A stretch of 64,000 bases of DNA from Palsa-504 sp963839095 (GTDB lineage: Bacteria; Actinomycetota; Actinomycetes; Streptosporangiales; Streptosporangiaceae): positions 186,001 through 250,000 of the forward strand of contig CAWIUF010000074.1 in assembly GCA_963839095.1 (NCBI GenBank), given 5' to 3'. The notes beneath the pieces were generated by a model. The model was not told the DNA's origin. It did no database searches and saw nothing but the letters and a program-made list of their open reading frames with translations. The position numbers and the translations under genes were made by a program. Positions 8,201 through 15,905 of the stretch are shown here, piece by piece (position 1 is the first letter of the stretch; each line of letters starts with the position of its first letter).

Positions 8201-9958
8201 GTGACCGAACCAGCCGACGGGGACCGGGCCGCGCCCTACCCGCAGGAGCAGCGGGACGCCGTCTACCGGGTGATCGCGGAGCGGCGGGACGTCCGGCGGG
8301 GGTTCCGGCCCGATCCGGTACCGGCCGATGTACTCGGCCGGGTGCTGACCGCGGCGCACCAGGCGCCCTCGGTGGGCCTGTCGCAGCCGTGGGACTTCAT
8401 CGTCATCACCGACCGGGCTAAGCGGGAGCGGATCACGGCACTGGCCGCCCGGCACCGCGACGACTTCGCCGCGGCCCTGCCCGCCGCGCGAGCCCGCGCG
8501 TTCGACCAGCTCAAGATCGAATCGATCCTGGACACCCCGGTCAACGTGGTGGTGACGTGCGACCGGACCCGGGGCGGGCGGCACACGCTGGGCCGGGCCA
8601 CCCAGCCGCAGACCGCGGACTTCTCGGCCGTGCTGGCGGTGGCGAACCTGTGGCTGGCGGCCCGGGCCGAAGGCCTGGGCGTCGGCTGGGTCAGCTTCTT
8701 CGACGCTCATGAGCTGGCCGCCGAGCTCGGCCTGCCCGGCCACCTAGACGTCATCGCCTACCTGTGCGTCGGCTACGTGGACGAGTTCGGGCCGGAACCG
8801 GAGCTCGCGACGGCGGGCTGGGCGCGGCGGCGGCCGGTGTCGTGGGCGGTGCACGCCGAGGAGTTCGGCCGCCGGGGCCTGCCCGGGGAGGAGGCGGTCG
8901 ACATGCTCGCCGACGTCATCGCGGCCATCGCCCCGGCCGACGCAGCCGCGATGGCCGCCGCGCGGGAGCGGCAGGACAAGATGACCAAGCCGCGCGGCTC
9001 CCTCGGCGAGCTCGAGGACGTCTCGGTCCGGCTGGCCGGGCTGGCCGGGACGTGCCCGCCGCCGCTGCCCGAGCCGGCCTGCGTGGCGGTGTTCGCGGCC
9101 GATCACGGGGTACACGCCCAGGGGGTCAGCCCGTGGCCGCAGGAGGTGACGGCCCAGATGGTGGCCAACTTCCTGGCCGGCGGGGCGGTGATCAACGCGT
9201 TCGCGGCCCAGGCCGGCGCCGAGGTCACCGTGGTCGACATCGGGGTGGCGGCCGACCTGGACCCGGTCCCGGGGCTGCTGCCGCGCAAGATCGGGCGCGG
9301 CACCGCCGACTTCACGGCCGGCCCGGCGATGAGCCGGGACCAGGCACTGGCCGCGATCACGGCCGGCGCCGAGATCGCCCGGGACCTGGTCGCGGCGGGC
9401 AACCGGTGCCTGGTCACCGGCGACATGGGGATCGCCAACACCACCGCCTCGGCCGCGCTGATCTGCGCGTTCACCGGCGCCGACCCGGCCGACGCGACCG
9501 GGCACGGGACCGGCATCGACGCCGCCACCTACGCCAGGAAGATCGACATCATCTGCCGCGGGCTGGCCCGGCACTCCCCCGACCCGGCCGACCCGGTGGG
9601 GGTGCTGGCCGCGTTCGGCGGGTTCGAGCACGCGGCGCTGGCCGGGTTCATCCTGGGCGCGGCGGCGCTGCGGGTGCCGGTGATCCTGGACGGCGTCATC
9701 GCCGGGGCGGCCGCGCTGGCGGCCGCCGCGCTGGCCCCGGACGCGGTCGCGGCCTGCTTCGCCGGCCACCGCAGCGTCGAGCCCGGCCACGCCATCGCCC
9801 TGGACCACCTGGGGCTGCGGCCGCTGGTCGACCTGGGCCTGCGGCTGGGCGAGGGCACCGGCGCGGTGCTGGCGCTGCCGCTGGTGCAAAGCGCCGCCCG
9901 CGCACTGCGCGACGTCGCCACCTTCGACTCGGCGGGCGTCGCCGACAAGGAGGGCTAA
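8201..9958 (+). CDS. BluB-CobT fusion: DMB synthase / NaMN:DMB phosphoribosyltransferase
   Basis: 585-residue bifunctional protein for the lower ligand of cobalamin. Residues about 15-225 are BluB, an oxygen-dependent flavin destructase that turns FMNH2 into 5,6-dimethylbenzimidazole (ERRDVRRGFRPDPVP, APSVGLSQPWDFIVI, GVGWVSFFD). Residues about 233-585 are CobT, which attaches DMB to ribose phosphate from nicotinate mononucleotide (KPRGSLGELE, FAADHGVHAQGVSPWP, GDMGIANTTASAAL, catalytic Glu551 in LGEGTGA). Start GTG 8201 follows AGGGGAG. The stop overlaps the stop of convergent cysM by four bases. No cobalamin riboswitch is visible in the 60 bases upstream. The B12-dependent mutase at 47.6 kb is a likely user of the product. 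Confidence 0.93.
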   Translation: MTEPADGDRAAPYPQEQRDAVYRVIAERRDVRRGFRPDPVPADVLGRVLTAAHQAPSVGLSQPWDFIVITDRAKRERITALAARHRDDFAAALPAARARAFDQLKIESILDTPVNVVVTCDRTRGGRHTLGRATQPQTADFSAVLAVANLWLAARAEGLGVGWVSFFDAHELAAELGLPGHLDVIAYLCVGYVDEFGPEPELATAGWARRRPVSWAVHAEEFGRRGLPGEEAVDMLADVIAAIAPADAAAMAAARERQDKMTKPRGSLGELEDVSVRLAGLAGTCPPPLPEPACVAVFAADHGVHAQGVSPWPQEVTAQMVANFLAGGAVINAFAAQAGAEVTVVDIGVAADLDPVPGLLPRKIGRGTADFTAGPAMSRDQALAAITAGAEIARDLVAAGNRCLVTGDMGIANTTASAALICAFTGADPADATGHGTGIDAATYARKIDIICRGLARHSPDPADPVGVLAAFGGFEHAALAGFILGAAALRVPVILDGVIAGAAALAAAALAPDAVAACFAGHRSVEPGHAIALDHLGLRPLVDLGLRLGEGTGAVLALPLVQSAARALRDVATFDSAGVADKEG

Positions 9959-10902
9959 GCCCAGAGCTGGCCTTCCAGGTCGGATTCGGCTTCTTCCAGG
10001 GTGCCGGAGTAGGCGCCGGTGGAGAGGTACTTCCAGCCGCCGTCGGCGACCAGGATCACGATGTCGGCGGGCTCCCCGGCGGCCACCGCCTTGGCCGCCA
10101 TGCCCAGGCCGGCGTGCAGCGCGGCGCCGGCCGAGATGCCCGCGAAGATGCCCTCGGCGGAGATGAACTCCCGGGTCCGGCGGAGCGCGTCGGCCGCCGC
10201 GACGGAGAACCGGGTGGTCAGCACGGACTCGTCGTAGAGCTCGGGGACGAAGCCCTCGTCCACGTTGCGCAGCCCGTAGACGAGCTCGCCGTAGCGCGGC
10301 TCGGCCGCGACGATCTTGATGTCCGGCTTGTGCTCGCGCAGGTAGCGGCCCGCGCCCATCAGCGTGCCGGTGGTACCCAGGCCGGCCACGAAGTGGGTGA
10401 CGGCGGGCAGGTCCTCGAGGATCTCCGGGCCGGTGGTCTCGTAGTGCGCGCGGGCGTTCGCCTCGTTGCCGTACTGGTAGAGCATGACCCAGTCGGGGTG
10501 CTCGGCGGCGAGCTGCTTGGCCACCCGGACCGCCTCGTTCGAGCCGCCCGCGGCGGGCGAGCCGATGATCTCGGCGCCGTACATCCGCAGCAGCTGGCGG
10601 CGTTCGGAGCTGGTGTTCTCCGGCATGACCACGATCAGCCGGTAGCCGCGCAGCTTGGACACCATGGCCAGCGAGATACCGGTGTTCCCGGAGGTGGGCT
10701 CCAGGATCACCGAACCCGGCTGGAGCAGGCCGTCCTTCTCCGCCTGGGCGATCATGAAGAAGGCGGCCCGGTCTTTCACCGAACCCGTCGGGTTCCTGTC
10801 CTCCAGCTTGGCCCACAGCCGCACGTCGGCGGAGGGAGACAACCGGGGCAAACCCACCAAGGGCGTATGGCCGAGCGAGTCAAGCAGGTTCTCGTAGCGC
10901 AA
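9955..10902 (-). CDS. cysM: CysM, O-phosphoserine/CysO-type cysteine synthase
   Basis: PLP-dependent beta-replacement enzyme. In Mycobacterium tuberculosis CysM condenses O-phosphoserine with the thiocarboxylate of CysO to give a CysO-cysteine adduct. 315 residues; PLP lysine Lys43 in NPTGSVKDRA, the EPTSGNTGISLAM loop, GLGTTGTLMGAGRYL phosphate cup, and the C-terminal ALEGQLWA-like end (here LEGQLWA) characteristic of CysM rather than CysK. Start is TTG at 10902; there is no ATG or GTG between it and the cysO stop. Last gene of mec-cysO-cysM. Confidence 0.94.
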   Translation of the reverse strand: MRYENLLDSLGHTPLVGLPRLSPSADVRLWAKLEDRNPTGSVKDRAAFFMIAQAEKDGLLQPGSVILEPTSGNTGISLAMVSKLRGYRLIVVMPENTSSERRQLLRMYGAEIIGSPAAGGSNEAVRVAKQLAAEHPDWVMLYQYGNEANARAHYETTGPEILEDLPAVTHFVAGLGTTGTLMGAGRYLREHKPDIKIVAAEPRYGELVYGLRNVDEGFVPELYDESVLTTRFSVAAADALRRTREFISAEGIFAGISAGAALHAGLGMAAKAVAAGEPADIVILVADGGWKYLSTGAYSGTLEEAESDLEGQLWA

Positions 10903-10934
10903 ATGCCCGATCCGTTCGGGATATAAGACGGCGG

Positions 10935-11213
10935 TCAGCGGTCGCCGCCGGCCACCGCGGGCAGGACGGTCACCGTGTCGCCATCCTTGACGGGGGTCTC
11001 CAGGCCGGACAGGAACCGGACGTCCTCGTCGTTGAGGTACACGTTGACGAAGCGCCGCAGGCCCTTGTCGTCGACCAGCCGGGCGCGCAGCCCGCCGTGC
11101 CGCTGGTCCAGGTCGTCGAACAGCTCGTCGAGCGTCGATCCGGCCCCCTCGACTTGCTTGGCGCCGTCGGTGTACGTGCGCAGGATCGTCGGGATGCGAA
11201 CCTCGATGGCCAT
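10935..11213 (-). CDS. cysO: CysO, ubiquitin-like sulfur carrier protein
   Basis: MoaD/ThiS-fold sulfur carrier for cysteine biosynthesis. 92 residues from ATG 11213 (MAIEVRIPTILRTYTDGAKQ), with the family core RRFVNVYLNDEDVRFL and end TVTVLPAVAGGDR. Sulfur carriers need a C-terminal Gly-Gly for adenylation and thiocarboxylation; here two extra residues (Asp-Arg) follow the GG, so trimming would be required, probably by the Mec protease encoded just upstream. Operon order mec-cysO-cysM. Confidence 0.92.
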   Translation of the reverse strand: MAIEVRIPTILRTYTDGAKQVEGAGSTLDELFDDLDQRHGGLRARLVDDKGLRRFVNVYLNDEDVRFLSGLETPVKDGDTVTVLPAVAGGDR

Positions 11214-11274
11214 GAACAACGCTCCGGTGAGTTATCTGGTCGGTCCTTGGCGTCCAACCCTTACGGGGACGGAA

Positions 11275-11682
11275 TCATTCCACCACGCTGACCGGTTCCT
11301 CGGTGACCTTGCCCTCTTCGATGCGGTAGGAGCGGAACTCGGTTTCGTTGTCGTCCCTGGTCGAGACCAGGACGTAGTGCGCTTGGGGCTCGCTCGCGTA
11401 GGAGATATCGGTCCGGCTCGGGTACGCCTCGGTGGCGGTATGCGAGTGATAGATGACGACCGGTTCCTCGTCGTTGTCATCCATGTCACGCCAGACCCGG
11501 AACTGCTCGGCGGAGTCGAAGCGGTAGAAGGTGGGGGAACGTTCGGCGTTGGCCATGGCGATGAACCGTTCCGGGCGGTCGCTGCCGGCCGGCCCGGCGA
11601 TCACGCCGCACGCCTCGTCCGGATGGTCGGCCCGGGCGTGGGCCACGATCTTGTCGTGCAGCTCCCGCGAGATCGTCAGCAT
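11275..11682 (-). CDS. mec: Mec, JAMM metalloprotease acting on CysO
   Basis: Zinc metalloprotease of the JAMM/MPN+ family that releases cysteine from the CysO-cysteine adduct. 135 residues. All JAMM residues are seen: Glu23 in DEACGVIAG, His79 and His81 in YHSHT, Ser89 and Asp92 in YPSRTD. Starts at ATG 11682 and leads mec-cysO-cysM. By analogy with other JAMM proteases that process sulfur carriers, it may also remove the Asp-Arg tail of CysO (inference). Confidence 0.93.
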   Translation of the reverse strand: MLTISRELHDKIVAHARADHPDEACGVIAGPAGSDRPERFIAMANAERSPTFYRFDSAEQFRVWRDMDDNDEEPVVIYHSHTATEAYPSRTDISYASEPQAHYVLVSTRDDNETEFRSYRIEEGKVTEEPVSVVE

Positions 11683-11703
11683 GATTCCCGAGCTTACGGG
11701 GGG

Positions 11704-11723
11704 CCGGGGGGTCGGCCCCCCGG
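11704..11723. terminator. strong G/C hairpin between DUF2017 gene and mec
   Basis: CCGGGGGG, loop TCGG, CCCCCCGG: an 8-bp perfect stem with a UNCG-like tetraloop. It could terminate transcripts from clpS-DUF2017 before mec; the surrounding 180 bases hold no gene. No T run. Confidence 0.4.
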
Positions 11724-11859
11724 GGTAGCAGAGCGCTTACGGCGGCTCTCCCCCCGCGAGCCAAAGGGCGCCGGCCGCTGTCTGGACTGAGGAGTGAGGA
11801 GCTTGCGACGAACGACGAGGGAAGACAGGGCCTCAAAGGCGCCCGGCGGCGAGCGGGGA

Positions 11860-12420
11860 CTAGTGGAGCGCTTGGACGAGGGATTCCTGGACGGCGCCGA
11901 GCCAGGCGTAGACCTCGAACGAGGTCCACTGGGGGTCGTCCGGCTTCAGCCGGCTCCACTGCTCCTCGAACTCCTCGGTGACGCCGAGCCGGACGCCGAG
12001 TGCGAGCCGGACGTCGTTCAGCGCCTTGAGCCAGGACAGGGCCTGGTCCTTGGTCAGCTGGATGCGGCCGCCCTCCTCGGGCAGCGTGTCCATCAGTTCC
12101 CCGGCGGCCTGGTACTTGGCGCTGCGCAGGGCGGGCTCGGTGTACTTGCGGAACTCCCCGGCCGATTCCGGGTCGTCGCGGTAGCCGTCGGGCAGCAGCC
12201 GGGCCAGCACCGGGTCGTCGGGCGGCTGCTCGGCCCCGGGCCCGTGCACCATCGCCTCCAGGGTGGCCAGCTCGGTGTCGGCCGGATCCGTGCGCACGCC
12301 GGATTCCTCCGGCTCGACCAGCGCCATGACCTGGCCCACGAGGCTGCGCAGCAGGGATGCTTCAGCGGCGGCGAGCCAGGCGCGCACGCCGCCACCGCGG
12401 ACCGACCGGAATGGCTCCAT
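11860..12420 (-). CDS. DUF2017 family protein
   Basis: 186-residue actinobacterial protein of unknown function, orthologous in position to M. tuberculosis Rv1332. Starts MEPFRSVRGGGVRAWLAAAE at ATG 12420; the conserved middle reads PEFRKY-like (AGEFRKYTEPALRSAK) and the C-terminal part WLKALNDVRLALGVRLGVTE is the best conserved block. Predicted cytosolic and helical. It follows clpS by nine bases, so the two are probably cotranscribed; the same pair is conserved in many actinobacteria, suggesting a link to protein turnover, but no function is shown. Confidence 0.87.
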   Translation of the reverse strand: MEPFRSVRGGGVRAWLAAAEASLLRSLVGQVMALVEPEESGVRTDPADTELATLEAMVHGPGAEQPPDDPVLARLLPDGYRDDPESAGEFRKYTEPALRSAKYQAAGELMDTLPEEGGRIQLTKDQALSWLKALNDVRLALGVRLGVTEEFEEQWSRLKPDDPQWTSFEVYAWLGAVQESLVQALH

Positions 12421-12429
12421 GCCCGAAGG

Positions 12430-12720
12430 CTACTTGTCCTGTTTGACCGTGGCCCACAGGCCGTAGCCGTGCAGGACCTCGACGTTGTGCTCCATCGCTT
12501 CCCTGGCCCCGGCGGCAACCACCGCCTTGCCCTTGTGGTGCACGTCGAGCATCAGCTTGGTGGCCTTTTTCTTCGGGTAGCCGAACACGTGCTGGAAGAC
12601 GTACGTCACGTACGACATCAGGTTCACCGGGTCGTTCCAGACGATCGTGACCCAGGGCTTGTCCGATACCGGGTTGTCTGCGGATCGAGGAAGATCGACC
12701 TCAGCGGGCGCCGCGCTCAC
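12430..12720 (-). CDS. clpS: ClpS, ClpA/ClpC adaptor for N-end rule degradation
   Basis: Adaptor that delivers N-degron substrates to the ClpC/ClpP protease. 96 residues from GTG 12720, preceded by GGGAGGTG at good spacing. The ligand-binding region is VTIVWNDPVNLMSYVTYVFQ (the WNDPVN loop), followed by KKKATKLMLDVHHKGKAVVA, the MHxxG-like VHHKG site, and EVLHGYGLWATV. The divergent pncB start is only 34 bases away, so both promoters share that short gap. Confidence 0.93.
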   Translation of the reverse strand: MSAAPAEVDLPRSADNPVSDKPWVTIVWNDPVNLMSYVTYVFQHVFGYPKKKATKLMLDVHHKGKAVVAAGAREAMEHNVEVLHGYGLWATVKQDK

Positions 12721-12754
12721 AACTACCCACCTCCCACTACGTAGTCTTCCACCT

Positions 12755-14119
12755 GTGACGAATCCCGTGAACCACCAGGCCCGGCTTGCTGACGGGACCC
12801 AGCCTGGAATTGCCCAGCCTGCGACCGCACTGCTGACCGACCAGTACGAGCTCACCATGGTGCAGGCTTCGCTGCGCAGCGGCGCGGCCGGCCACCGGTC
12901 GGTCTTCGAGGTGTTCGCCAGGCACCTGCCGCACGGGCGCAGGTACGGCGTCGTGGCGGGCGTCGGGCGACTGCTCGACGCGGTGGAACGGTTCCGCTTC
13001 GGCCCCGCCGACCTGGAGTTCCTCGACAGCGCGGGCATCGTGGACTCCCCGACGCTGGCCTTCCTCGAATCTTACCGTTTCAGCGGGAACATCTGGGGTT
13101 ACTCCGAAGGGGATTGTTACTTTCCCGGCTCGCCGATCCTGGTCGTGGAGGGCACGTTCGCCGAGGCGGTCCTGCTGGAGACCGTCATCTTGTCGATCCT
13201 GAACCACGACTGCGCGGTCGCGTCGGCCGCCTCCCGGATGGTGACCGCGGCCGGGGACCGGCCGCTGATCGAGATGGGCTCGCGGCGCACCCACGAACGG
13301 GCCGCGGTGGCCAGCGCGCGGGCCGCCTACATCACCGGCTTCTCCTCCACGTCCAACCTGATGGCCAGGTACCACTACGGCGTCCCCAGCGCGGGTACCA
13401 GCGCGCACGCGTTCACGCTGGTGCACGAGAACGAGCGGCACGCGTTCGCGACCCAGGTCGAGGCGCTCGGCAAGCAGACGACCCTCCTGGTCGACACCTA
13501 CGACGTGCCGCGGGCGGTGCGGACCGCGGTCGAGGTGGCGGGCGCGGAACTCGGCGCGGTGCGCATCGACAGCGGCGACCTGCCGGTGCTGGCCCGGCAG
13601 GTCCGCACCCTGCTCGACGAGCTCGGCGCCACCAAGACCAGGATCGTGCTGACCGGGGACCTGGACGAGTACTCCATCGCGGCGCTCGGGGCGGCGCCCG
13701 TCGACGGCTACGGGGTCGGCACCTCACTGGTCACCGGGTCGGGCGCGCCGACCGCGGCGCTGGTGTACAAGCTGGTGGCCCGGTCCACCGAGTTCTCCGG
13801 CGAGCTGGAGCCGGTGGCCAAGCGCTCGGTGGGCAAGCCGGGGCGGGGCGGGCGCAAGTGGGCGGTGCGCCACCGGGACGAGCACGGCGTCGCGCACAGC
13901 GAGCGGGTCAGCCTGAGCCCGCCGGACCCCGGGCCGCTGGACCGGGAACTGCTGGTCCCGCTGGTACGGGCGGGCGAGATCGTGGGCCGCGAGGGGATCG
14001 AGGACGCCCGGGCGCGGCACCGGGCGGCGCTGGCCGAGCTGCCGCCGTACGCGCTGCAGCTGTCGCGCGGCTATCCGGCGATCCCGACCGTGTTCGACCC
14101 GGACGGGGGCGAGTCCTAA
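12755..14119 (+). CDS. pncB: nicotinate phosphoribosyltransferase
   Basis: First enzyme of NAD salvage from nicotinate, making nicotinate mononucleotide from PRPP with ATP hydrolysis. 454 residues from GTG 12755. Motifs: LLTDQYELTMVQASL near the N-terminus, MGSRRTHERAA with the likely phosphohistidine His180, AVRIDSGDLP and GYGVGTSLVTG phosphate-binding loop. Divergent from clpS exactly as in mycobacteria (Rv1330c/Rv1331). It would act downstream of the nicotinamidase at 27.6 kb. Confidence 0.95.
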   Translation: MTNPVNHQARLADGTQPGIAQPATALLTDQYELTMVQASLRSGAAGHRSVFEVFARHLPHGRRYGVVAGVGRLLDAVERFRFGPADLEFLDSAGIVDSPTLAFLESYRFSGNIWGYSEGDCYFPGSPILVVEGTFAEAVLLETVILSILNHDCAVASAASRMVTAAGDRPLIEMGSRRTHERAAVASARAAYITGFSSTSNLMARYHYGVPSAGTSAHAFTLVHENERHAFATQVEALGKQTTLLVDTYDVPRAVRTAVEVAGAELGAVRIDSGDLPVLARQVRTLLDELGATKTRIVLTGDLDEYSIAALGAAPVDGYGVGTSLVTGSGAPTAALVYKLVARSTEFSGELEPVAKRSVGKPGRGGRKWAVRHRDEHGVAHSERVSLSPPDPGPLDRELLVPLVRAGEIVGREGIEDARARHRAALAELPPYALQLSRGYPAIPTVFDPDGGES

Positions 14120-14140
14120 GGGGTCCGAGTCCTAAGGGGT

Positions 14141-14689
14141 CTACGCGCGGGTGAACACGGCGTGGATGACGATCGTGTTGTCCATCGACGCGATGCCGAT
14201 CCGGTTCCACGTCAGGCCGAAGTCCGCCCGGTTGACCGGGAGCTTGCCGTCCAGCTGCACCTCGTCGCCGACGGCGGAGACCGTCGCGTCGAAGGCGGCC
14301 GGGCGGGTGGTGCCGCGGACGGTCAGCTGGCCGGCGATCCGGACGCCGCCGTCGGCCGGGCTCACGCCGTCGACGGCGAACGTGAGGTCCGGATGCTTGG
14401 CGATATCGAAGAAGTCGGCCGAGCGCAGGTGCTTGTCCCGGGTGCGGTTCTTGGTGTCGACGGACCCGGCGGCCACGGTGATGACACCGGTGGCGGCCCC
14501 GGCCGCCGTCACCTCGCCGTTCCCGGCGACCTGGCGGAAGACGCCGTGGAGCGGGCGGAGCCCCCACGTGTGCCTGCTCTCGAGCCGGACCTGCGACCTG
14601 GCCGGATCCAGCGTCCAGGACCCGGCGAGCTTGCCGTCCTGCAGCAGCGCCTGGAGCGCGGTCGCGGTCAGCTGTTCCGACGGCGCCAT
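14141..14689 (-). CDS. YceI family lipid-binding protein
   Basis: 182-residue YceI-domain protein, a lipocalin-like beta barrel that binds isoprenoid-type ligands. Conserved elements: GSWTLDPARSQVRLESRHTWG, the DTKNRTRDKHLRSADFFD signature, and the C-terminal DFGLTWNRIGIASMDNTIVI. No signal peptide, so cytosolic. Starts at ATG 14689 after AGGAGG. Divergent from a MarR gene with overlapping inverted repeats between them, so it is the probable target of that regulator. Converges with pncB. Confidence 0.92.
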   Translation of the reverse strand: MAPSEQLTATALQALLQDGKLAGSWTLDPARSQVRLESRHTWGLRPLHGVFRQVAGNGEVTAAGAATGVITVAAGSVDTKNRTRDKHLRSADFFDIAKHPDLTFAVDGVSPADGGVRIAGQLTVRGTTRPAAFDATVSAVGDEVQLDGKLPVNRADFGLTWNRIGIASMDNTIVIHAVFTRA

Positions 14690-14705
14690 GCCCGCCTCCT
14701 GTTAG

Positions 14706-14734
14706 TTTGGTGTTGACATCAAAACTATTTTGAT
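14706..14734. promoter_or_regulatory. overlapping inverted repeats, likely MarR operator
   Basis: Two overlapping dyads sit between yceI and marR: a perfect ATCAAAA-CTA-TTTTGAT (14718-14734) and an imperfect TTTGGTG-TTGA-CATCAAA (14706-14723). A TTGACA hexamer (14713-14718) lies within. The region is AT-rich against its surroundings, as MarR operators usually are. Likely site of autoregulation and of yceI control. Confidence 0.6.
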
Positions 14735-14829
14735 GAGAGAACCGTATAGACTGCGGTTCGGACGTGTCAAGCTCGGGGCCCGTGGCCAGCAGGGATAGGG
14801 CCGGCCGGAACGGAGTGCGGGGGAAGACC

Positions 14830-15300
14830 ATGGCGGAGGAAGCGGTCGTCCCGCAGCACTCCGTGATGTGCCTGCGCCTGATGCAGGTGTTCCGCCGCGT
14901 GAGCCGGGGCATGCGGCGCTGGCAGGACGGCGCTGCGCCGCCCGCGACGGCGCCGCTCAGCCCGCGGCATGTCGCCGCGCTCGAGCAGCTTCTCGACGGC
15001 CCGGTCACCGTGAGCGAGCTGGCCGCCCGGCTCGGCCTGACCCTGACCACCGTCAGCGGCGTGCTCGCCGACCTCGACCGGGCGGGCTTCATCGAGCGGC
15101 ATCCCGACCCGGCCGACCGGCGGCGGACGATCGTCGGCGTCATCCCGGCCCAGACCGCCCTGGTCCGGGACTGGCTGGACGGCGCGGCCCGGCCGCTGGC
15201 CCGCGTCCTGGACAAGCTCTCCCCCAGCGAGCAGGAGGCCTTCCTCAAGGCCATGGACCTGCTGGAAACCGAACTGCACAATCAGGACACCCCACCCTGA
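14830..15300 (+). CDS. MarR family transcriptional regulator
   Basis: Winged-helix dimeric repressor, 156 residues from ATG 14830. The DNA-binding part is LLDGPVTVSELAARLGLTLTTVSGVLADLDRAGFIERHPDPADRRRT, with the DxDRR wing. It is divergent from yceI, with inverted repeats in between that fit a MarR operator, so it probably represses itself and yceI. Ligand unknown. The sigma factor gene begins 20 bases after its stop. Confidence 0.88.
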   Translation: MAEEAVVPQHSVMCLRLMQVFRRVSRGMRRWQDGAAPPATAPLSPRHVAALEQLLDGPVTVSELAARLGLTLTTVSGVLADLDRAGFIERHPDPADRRRTIVGVIPAQTALVRDWLDGAARPLARVLDKLSPSEQEAFLKAMDLLETELHNQDTPP

Positions 15301-15320
15301 ACCACCCGGGGACCGGCGCC

Positions 15321-15905
15321 GTGACCCAATCGTTATCGAATCAGGCTGGTGGCCGGGGCGGCCTCGGGCGTGTGTATTACGTGCCCGCCCCCCACGACGA
15401 CTTCACGGAGTTCTACGAAGCCAGCTACCGCCGGATGGTCGCGCTGATCGTCGCGATGACCGGCGACCGGAGCCAGGCCGAGGACATCGCCCAGGAGGCG
15501 TTCGCCCGGGCGCTGACCCGGTGGCCGCAGGTCGCCCGGTATGACCTGCCCGAGGCGTGGGTCCGCCGGGTCGCGATCCGGCTCACCGTCGACGCCAGCC
15601 GGCGGATGCGCCGGGCTGTCCGGCTGTCCGCGCAGCTGGCCGCGGGCCAGCGGGGCGGGGCGCACGAGGCGCGGGGTTCCGGCGATCCGCTGGCCGTGAC
15701 CGCGCTGAGCGTCGCGCTGCTGCGGCTGCCGCTCCCCCAGCGCCAGGTGGTGGTCCTGCGCTACCTGGCCGACCTGCCGGTGGAGGAGATCGCCCGGGAC
15801 TGCGGGGTCTCCCCCAGCACGATCAGGAGCCGGCTGGCGGCCGCCAGGGACCGGCTGGAACGCGAGCTCAAGGACAGTGACGAGGAGGTGCCCCATGCAC
15901 GATGA
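15321..15905 (+). CDS. SigE-family ECF RNA polymerase sigma factor
   Basis: 194-residue ECF sigma factor. Region 2: FTEFYEASYRRMVALIV then GDRSQAEDIAQEAFARAL; region 4: LPLPQRQVVVLRYLADLPVE and GVSPSTIRSRLAAARDRL. Start placed at GTG 15321, preceded by GGGGACC; GTG codons at 15372 and 15381 are alternatives closer to the conserved region. The next gene overlaps by 11 bases and encodes a membrane protein probably acting as its anti-sigma factor or sensor. Confidence 0.86.
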   Translation: MTQSLSNQAGGRGGLGRVYYVPAPHDDFTEFYEASYRRMVALIVAMTGDRSQAEDIAQEAFARALTRWPQVARYDLPEAWVRRVAIRLTVDASRRMRRAVRLSAQLAAGQRGGAHEARGSGDPLAVTALSVALLRLPLPQRQVVVLRYLADLPVEEIARDCGVSPSTIRSRLAAARDRLERELKDSDEEVPHAR

